Below, piece after piece: positions 7,733 to 11,616 of a DNA stretch of 11,616 nucleotides. Location of the stretch: the NCBI GenBank assembly GCA_964561095.1, contig CAZLNV010000026.1:1-11616 (forward strand). Direction: 5' to 3'. A program made the position numbers and the translations under genes. How positions within the stretch are numbered: the stretch's first letter is position 1; each line of letters starts with the position of its first letter. Below the pieces are notes generated by a model. The model did not search any database. It had not been told where the DNA came from and saw only the letters and a list, made by a program, of their open reading frames with translations. This stretch comes from CAZLNV01 sp964561095. Its GTDB lineage: Bacteria; Bacillota_I; Bacilli_A; RF39; UBA660.

Positions 7733-7765
7733 ATAAAAAAACATATCAATTAATATTGATATGTT
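7733..7765 (-). terminator. Intrinsic terminator after argS
   Basis: On the minus strand AACATATCAAT pairs perfectly with ATTGATATGTT (11 bp, loop ATTA) and is followed directly by a run of T. It starts 10 bases past the argS stop codon. It isolates argS from the peptide cassette, so the cassette needs its own promoter. Confidence 0.9.
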
Positions 7766-7775
7766 AACTTTTATA

Positions 7776-9449
7776 TTACATCTTATCTATGGTTTCAATT
7801 CCTAATATAGATAGTGCATTTACTAAAACTTGCTTAGTGCACTCAATCAATCTTAATCTTGATGATTTTAGTACCTCATCGGTTTCATTAGCTATATTTA
7901 TTTCTTCATAAAAGCTTGAGAATTTTTGAGTTAAATTAAATATATATTTAGTAAGCGATGCTGGTTCGTGGGTAAGTAATAAATTATCAATTAATTCAGT
8001 AAAATTATATAAGTCTTTTAATATTTTATATTCTATGTCATTTACAAATTTTATTTCTTTTGTATTTATTTCATTTTTTCTCAATATAGAATTAATTCTA
8101 ACTATCGAATAAAGAATATAGATACCAGATTCACCTTTAAAACTAATAGCGTTATCTATATTGAAGTCCACTACTTTATTTTTAGAAACATTTAACATAG
8201 TAAATTTAATACAAGCATTCATTAGTATATTTAAACTTTCTTCCGATACTTCTATTTCTCTTAATTTAAATTCACTTTTAAGTGATTCTTTTATTTCTTT
8301 TACGAAATCAGTTACTAAAACTCCAACCCCTCCTGAAGTACTCATTTTGTTACCATTTAAAAGCACATAACCATAGCTAATTAATTTAGGTGACTTATAC
8401 CCTAAAATATCTAATGTAGCAGAAATTTCTTGCATATATACTTCTTGATCTTCACCTAAAACCACATAATTATGCTTATCATTTAAACCTATCTTATAAA
8501 TTGAATAAGCAATATCTTTTATCGGATATAAAGATGTTCCATTACTTCTGGTAATTACCAAATAAGGTTCCTTTAACGGTATATTATATCCGCTTAAATC
8601 TACACAACCACGTCCTAGGGAATCAACTATATATTTATTTTTTTCTTTTAACTTTTCAACTATATTATTTAAATAGTTATTATATACGTAATCAGATTCA
8701 TGAGTGAATACATCAAATTTTATTCCTAAAATAGATAGTATTTCCATTTGACCTTCTACACATTTATCTGTAATTTTTTTGAACTTTTCAATCATTTCAC
8801 TATTTCCACTTTCAACTAATTCTAAATAGTCAAATGCTTTTTGCTCTAAAACTTCATTTTCTTTTGCTTCATTACTTATTTTTACATAAATATTTAAAAG
8901 ATCACTAAATTTATCATCATCTTTACCATATTTTTCTGCACCTATAACAAGTAAAGCTATTTTTTTGCCTAGATCATTAATAAAATAATGTCTTTCTACA
9001 TCATAACCAGTAAAATCATATAAGTTAGACATAAAATCCCCAATAAAAGAATTTCTACATCTTCCCATATGTGGTTCTGCATTCGGATTAATTGATGTAT
9101 GCTCAATCAATAATGCTTCGTTATTTCCTTGATTCAGACTTCCATATTTTTCTTTTTCATCCTCAATATTTTCAATTACATATTTTGAAATAATATCATA
9201 ATTAATATTAAAGTTTACATAAGGCCCGATTACATCTATACTTTTAATTGTATTAGTTTTTTCTTTAAAATTATTTTTAATATAATTGGCAACATCATTA
9301 GGGCTTTTTAATTCTTCACTTCTTAATTCAAAGCAAGGAACACTATAGTCTCCCATATTATCTTTTGGAGGTGTTTCTACTACTACCTTTTTATCTTCAC
9401 CCAATAATCTTTTAATTTCATTTTTAATAATATTTTTAATATTAATCAT
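7776..9449 (-). CDS. argS: Arginyl-tRNA synthetase
   Basis: A class I synthetase of 557 residues that charges tRNA-Arg in the cytoplasm, close to the usual length. Residues 1 to about 110 are the ArgRS-specific N-terminal domain. The catalytic Rossmann fold starts with N-P-N-A-E-P-H-M-G-R (121-130), in which HMGR stands where HIGH is expected; R-N-S-F-I-G-D follows as in other ArgRS. The KMSKS loop is KMSTS (369-373 region, NGNKMSTSGG). About 440-557 is the helical DALR anticodon-binding domain, ending in the family-typical LSILGIETIDKM. The ATG is preceded by GAGGAAAT. It has its own promoter and terminator, so it is a single-gene unit between the rpsB-tsf operon and the peptide cassette. 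The final His-to-Arg change in HIGH resembles variants I recall from archaeal-type ArgRS; I am sure of the enzyme identity and less sure of that affinity. Confidence 0.97.
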   Translation of the reverse strand: MINIKNIIKNEIKRLLGEDKKVVVETPPKDNMGDYSVPCFELRSEELKSPNDVANYIKNNFKEKTNTIKSIDVIGPYVNFNINYDIISKYVIENIEDEKEKYGSLNQGNNEALLIEHTSINPNAEPHMGRCRNSFIGDFMSNLYDFTGYDVERHYFINDLGKKIALLVIGAEKYGKDDDKFSDLLNIYVKISNEAKENEVLEQKAFDYLELVESGNSEMIEKFKKITDKCVEGQMEILSILGIKFDVFTHESDYVYNNYLNNIVEKLKEKNKYIVDSLGRGCVDLSGYNIPLKEPYLVITRSNGTSLYPIKDIAYSIYKIGLNDKHNYVVLGEDQEVYMQEISATLDILGYKSPKLISYGYVLLNGNKMSTSGGVGVLVTDFVKEIKESLKSEFKLREIEVSEESLNILMNACIKFTMLNVSKNKVVDFNIDNAISFKGESGIYILYSIVRINSILRKNEINTKEIKFVNDIEYKILKDLYNFTELIDNLLLTHEPASLTKYIFNLTQKFSSFYEEINIANETDEVLKSSRLRLIECTKQVLVNALSILGIETIDKM

Positions 9450-9472
9450 ATTTCCTCTTCTTTTTCAAAAAT

Positions 9473-9501
9473 ATTATAACATGTTTTTATACATTTAAAA
9501 A
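9473..9501 (-). promoter_or_regulatory. argS promoter (extended -10)
   Basis: The minus strand has TGT followed by TATAAT (9473-9478), a perfect extended -10. The -35 TTTTTA (9496-9501) is poor, at a spacing of 17, and it coincides with the T-tail of the tsf terminator. The extended -10 probably makes up for the weak -35. The predicted leader is about 17 bases. Confidence 0.6.
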
Positions 9502-9521
9502 GTAGAATTGTTATTCTACTT
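9496..9521 (-). terminator. Intrinsic terminator of the rpsB-tsf operon
   Basis: On the minus strand AAGTAGAAT pairs perfectly with ATTCTACTT (9 bp, loop AACA) followed by more T. It begins one base after the tsf stop codon. The operon therefore ends at tsf. Confidence 0.85.
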
Positions 9522-9522
9522 A

Positions 9523-10395
9523 CTATTTAATTTGATTCATTACTTCTTCAGCAAAGTTATCATTTCTTTTTTCCATTCCTTCGCCTACTTCATATCTAAC
9601 CATTTTAGTAATTTCGCTATTATTTTGTGATAAATACTCTCTAACGGTTAATCCAGAATCTTTTACGAATGGTTGTTCAACTAAACAAATCTCTTCAAAA
9701 AACTTATTTAATCTTCCTTCAACTATTTTTTCTGCAAATTCCGGTTTTTTACCTTCTTCAACCACTTGAGTAGTTAGAACAGATTTTTCATGTTCAATTT
9801 CCGCTTCAGATACATCTTTTCTTGAAATATATAAAGGTTTCATAGCTGCGCTTTGCATTGCCGCATCTTTTGCTACTACTTCACTCTCACCTTTTAATAC
9901 TACTAAAGATGATATTTTTCCACCCATGTGTAGATATGATCCAAATACTTCATCATCATTTTTAGTAATTATATCAAATCTTCTAAGAGATAATTTCTCA
10001 CCAATCTTTGCAGTTGCTGCTACTATTAAATCGTTAATAGTTTCACCTTCTACATTTATATTAAGTGCTTCTTCAACAGAAGTAACATCACTATTCAAAA
10101 TTGCGTTTCCAATAGTCTTAACTAGTGACTTAAATTCCTCATTTTTAGCAACAAAATCAGTTTCAGAATTAATTTCTACTATACATGCTTTATTTTGATT
10201 AATAAAAATATTAGATAACCCTTCAGCTGCAATTCTATCAGCTTTTTTTGCTGCTTTTGAAATACCTTTTTCTCTTAGGTAATCTATTGCTAAGTCAATA
10301 TCACCATTTGTTTCTACTAACGCTTTTTTGCAATCCATCATGCCTGCTCCAGTTGATTCTCTTAAATTTTTTACCATTTCAGCTGTTATATTCAT
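9523..10395 (-). CDS. tsf: Translation elongation factor Ts
   Basis: A 290-residue EF-Ts, the nucleotide exchange factor that recycles EF-Tu from GDP to GTP. The N-terminal UBA-like domain (1 to about 50) carries the signature L-R-E-S-T-G-A-G-M-M-D-C-K-K-A-L, and TDFVAKN (79-85) is the EF-Tu-contacting motif. The rest forms the N and C subdomains, with AAMKPLYISR matching the conserved family segment. Length is normal. The AAGGAG ribosome binding site (10401-10406) overlaps the TAA of rpsB, and only 9 bases separate the genes, so the two are co-transcribed and probably translationally linked. The stop is TAG. In many bacteria pyrH and frr follow tsf; here a terminator does. Confidence 0.98.
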   Translation of the reverse strand: MNITAEMVKNLRESTGAGMMDCKKALVETNGDIDLAIDYLREKGISKAAKKADRIAAEGLSNIFINQNKACIVEINSETDFVAKNEEFKSLVKTIGNAILNSDVTSVEEALNINVEGETINDLIVAATAKIGEKLSLRRFDIITKNDDEVFGSYLHMGGKISSLVVLKGESEVVAKDAAMQSAAMKPLYISRKDVSEAEIEHEKSVLTTQVVEEGKKPEFAEKIVEGRLNKFFEEICLVEQPFVKDSGLTVREYLSQNNSEITKMVRYEVGEGMEKRNDNFAEEVMNQIK

Positions 10396-10404
10396 AAATG
10401 CTCC

Positions 10405-11385
10405 TTACTTTAAAACTGATAATAATTCATCTTTTTTCATTGTGCTGTAACCTTTAATATCTTTTTCTTTAGCTATTTTTTTAAGTTCAGCAACAGTTAA
10501 AGCAGAAAAATCTTTAGTTTCTTCTTTTTTTACTTCTTTTTTTGTTGTTTTCTTTGAAGCTTTTTTTGGAGTTGATTCTTCAGATGCTTCTGGAGCAACT
10601 TCTTCAACTTCCTCATCTATTACTTTTTCAATTACTTCTATTTTACCTGGTTTTGTTTTCTTTGTTTTTGCAAACTCTTCTTCATTTACATAATCGTCTA
10701 ATTCTAGATTGTTACATTCACAAACTGCATTATTAAGAACGCCTAAAACCACTTTAATGCTTCTTACAGCGTCATCATTTGCTGGTATAACAAAATCTAC
10801 ATCATCTGGATCCCTATCAGTATCAACTATTCCAAATACTGGAATATGTAATCTTCTAGCTTCTCTTACAGCGTTGTATTCCATTTTAGGATCTACAACA
10901 ATAACTGCTTTAGGTAAACTTATCATTTCTCTAATACCAGAAAGTAAAGTGTTTAATTTATTATATTCTTTTTGAATTTTAGCCACTTCTTTTTTAGGTA
11001 ATAGTTCAAATTTACCTGATTCCTCCATCTTTTCAATTTCAATCATTCTTTTTACTCTGTCTCTGATAGTTTTAAAGTTAGTTAATGTTCCACCTAACCA
11101 TCTTTCAGTAACATAGTAAGAATTGCTTCTTGCTGCCTCTTCCTTGCATACTTCTTGTGCTTGCTTCTTAGTGCCAACAAACAATACTTTACCACCGTTT
11201 ACACATGCTTTAAGAAGTTCGGCGTAAGCATCTTCAATAGCGCTAACTGTTTGCTCTAAATCGATAATGTAAATATCATCCCTTGATGTAAAAATATACT
11301 CTTTCATTTTAGGATTCCATCTTTTAGTTTGACAACCAAAGTGAGACCCTGCTTCTAATAAATAACTTTTAGCAATAACTGCCAT
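10405..11385 (-). CDS. rpsB: 30S ribosomal protein S2 with C-terminal Rho-N/SAP-like extension
   Basis: Residues 1 to about 227 are a complete S2: L-L-E-A-G-S-H-F-G at the start, RWNPKM, LFVGTKKQAQ (68-77), RWLGGTLTNF (95-104), and GIVDTDRDPDDVDFVIPAND ending the core. S2 is a late-assembling 30S protein that helps hold S1 or the mRNA platform. The protein is 326 residues, about 80-100 longer than typical bacterial S2. The extension (228-326) has an acidic part, a Lys/Thr/Glu linker (272-290), then a folded-looking unit (291-326: FSALTVAELKKIAKEKDI, then KKDELLSVLK) matching the helix-extended-helix pattern of the Rho N-terminal and SAP-type nucleic-acid-binding domains. The usual GHQT near the N-terminus is GCQT (17-20). 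The start has a perfect AAGGAGG (11393-11399), 7 bases upstream. It is the first gene of the rpsB-tsf operon and is preceded by a structured leader. Confidence 0.98.
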   Translation of the reverse strand: MAVIAKSYLLEAGSHFGCQTKRWNPKMKEYIFTSRDDIYIIDLEQTVSAIEDAYAELLKACVNGGKVLFVGTKKQAQEVCKEEAARSNSYYVTERWLGGTLTNFKTIRDRVKRMIEIEKMEESGKFELLPKKEVAKIQKEYNKLNTLLSGIREMISLPKAVIVVDPKMEYNAVREARRLHIPVFGIVDTDRDPDDVDFVIPANDDAVRSIKVVLGVLNNAVCECNNLELDDYVNEEEFAKTKKTKPGKIEVIEKVIDEEVEEVAPEASEESTPKKASKKTTKKEVKKEETKDFSALTVAELKKIAKEKDIKGYSTMKKDELLSVLK

Positions 11386-11411
11386 AATTTTTCCTCCTTC
11401 GTTTTTCTTAC

Positions 11412-11473
11412 CACTTAACGTCTTCTATGTTTACTCACTCTTATGAGCACTCGAGAAACATATCAGTTAAGTG
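11412..11473 (-). ncRNA. Structured rpsB leader, candidate cis-regulatory RNA
   Basis: The 5' UTR folds into one long nested stem by eye. The outer helix is CACTTAAC (11466-11473) with GTTAAGTG (11412-11419), 8 bp. After an asymmetric internal loop, TATGTTT (11456-11462) pairs with AAACATA (11426-11432), 7 bp, continued by CTC/GAG across a bulged T, then a small GCTC-ATAA-GAGT hairpin. No T-tail follows, so it is not a terminator, and it leaves the AAGGAGG site 12 bases downstream free. Its place suggests S2 autoregulation, as r-protein leaders do elsewhere; I cannot match it to a named family. Confidence 0.55.
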
Positions 11474-11497
11474 TGCATATTTCTTAAAGCCATATGT

Positions 11498-11526
11498 ATT
11501 TTACCATATAATATATAAAAATACAA
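11498..11526 (-). promoter_or_regulatory. rpsB-tsf promoter (extended -10)
   Basis: The minus strand reads TGG then TAAAAT (11498-11503), an extended -10, with -35 TTGTAT (11521-11526) at a spacing of 17. The start would be near 11491, giving a leader of about 105 bases that contains the whole stem-loop. Further upstream (11527-11616) is AT-rich sequence with another isolated TATAAT (11559-11564) but no convincing -35 and no gene. Confidence 0.55.
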
Positions 11527-11616
11527 ACAAATATTACTGTTTATATTATTTATCACTAATTATACATTTCTATTTTATTTTTTAAATTGTTATTCTTTTT
11601 ATTATAATCTTTTATT

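Noticed and set aside
11427..11585. A 52-codon plus-strand open frame over the rpsB leader
   Set aside because: No ribosome binding site, composition typical of AT-rich noncoding DNA (Tyr, Ile, Phe), and it lies across the antisense of the rpsB promoter and stem-loop.
7776..11616. Mycoplasma-type code with TGA as Trp
   Set aside because: The Trp codons I read in the window are TGG and I found no internal TGA in the genes, so the standard code fits.

Overview
The window is AT-rich bacterial chromosome (visibly well under one third G+C in most genes), and every recognisable gene lies on the minus strand. A PolC-type replicative polymerase, Bacillus-like S2 and EF-Ts, good AGGAGG-type ribosome binding sites and a SipW/TasA-type exported protein point to a low-GC member of Firmicutes/Bacilli, possibly an uncultured gut lineage of the RF39/Mollicutes-neighbour kind (inference). 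The Trp codons I read are TGG, I met no in-frame TGA, and one short gene ends in TGA, so the genetic code looks standard rather than Mycoplasma-like.

In transcription order (right to left): a 231-base leader with a promoter and a long nested stem-loop (11412-11473) precedes rpsB (10405-11385) and tsf (9523-10395), a translation operon closed by an intrinsic terminator. argS (7776-9449) has its own extended -10 promoter, which abuts that terminator, and it ends in a perfect 11-bp-stem terminator. Next comes an export cassette (5230-7594): a C39-peptidase ABC transporter followed without a gap by two tiny genes (45 and 53 codons), then a terminator that begins in the last stop codon. polC (658-5133) follows from its own promoter. 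Last is the N-terminal part of an exported TasA/camelysin-like protein (1-591), again with its own promoter and running off the window.

The most interesting part is the cassette. The two small peptides are unrelated in their C-terminal parts but share a 14-residue N-terminal leader in exact register (M-L-x-x-acid-acid-L-x-x-I-x-A-G-A), which is a double-glycine-type leader. Each predicted mature peptide is cationic and hydrophobic or amphipathic, carries a GxxxG motif, and has a single Cys at exactly the third position from its C terminus. Together with the C39 transporter that would trim and export them, they look like an undescribed two-peptide (class IIb-like) bacteriocin or secreted peptide pair. 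No immunity gene is visible.

Other points of note are an S2 protein with a Lys/Glu-rich extension ending in a Rho-N/SAP-like fold, a candidate structured rpsB leader RNA, a PHP domain in PolC lacking the first metal-binding His, and an ArgRS with HMGR in place of HIGH.
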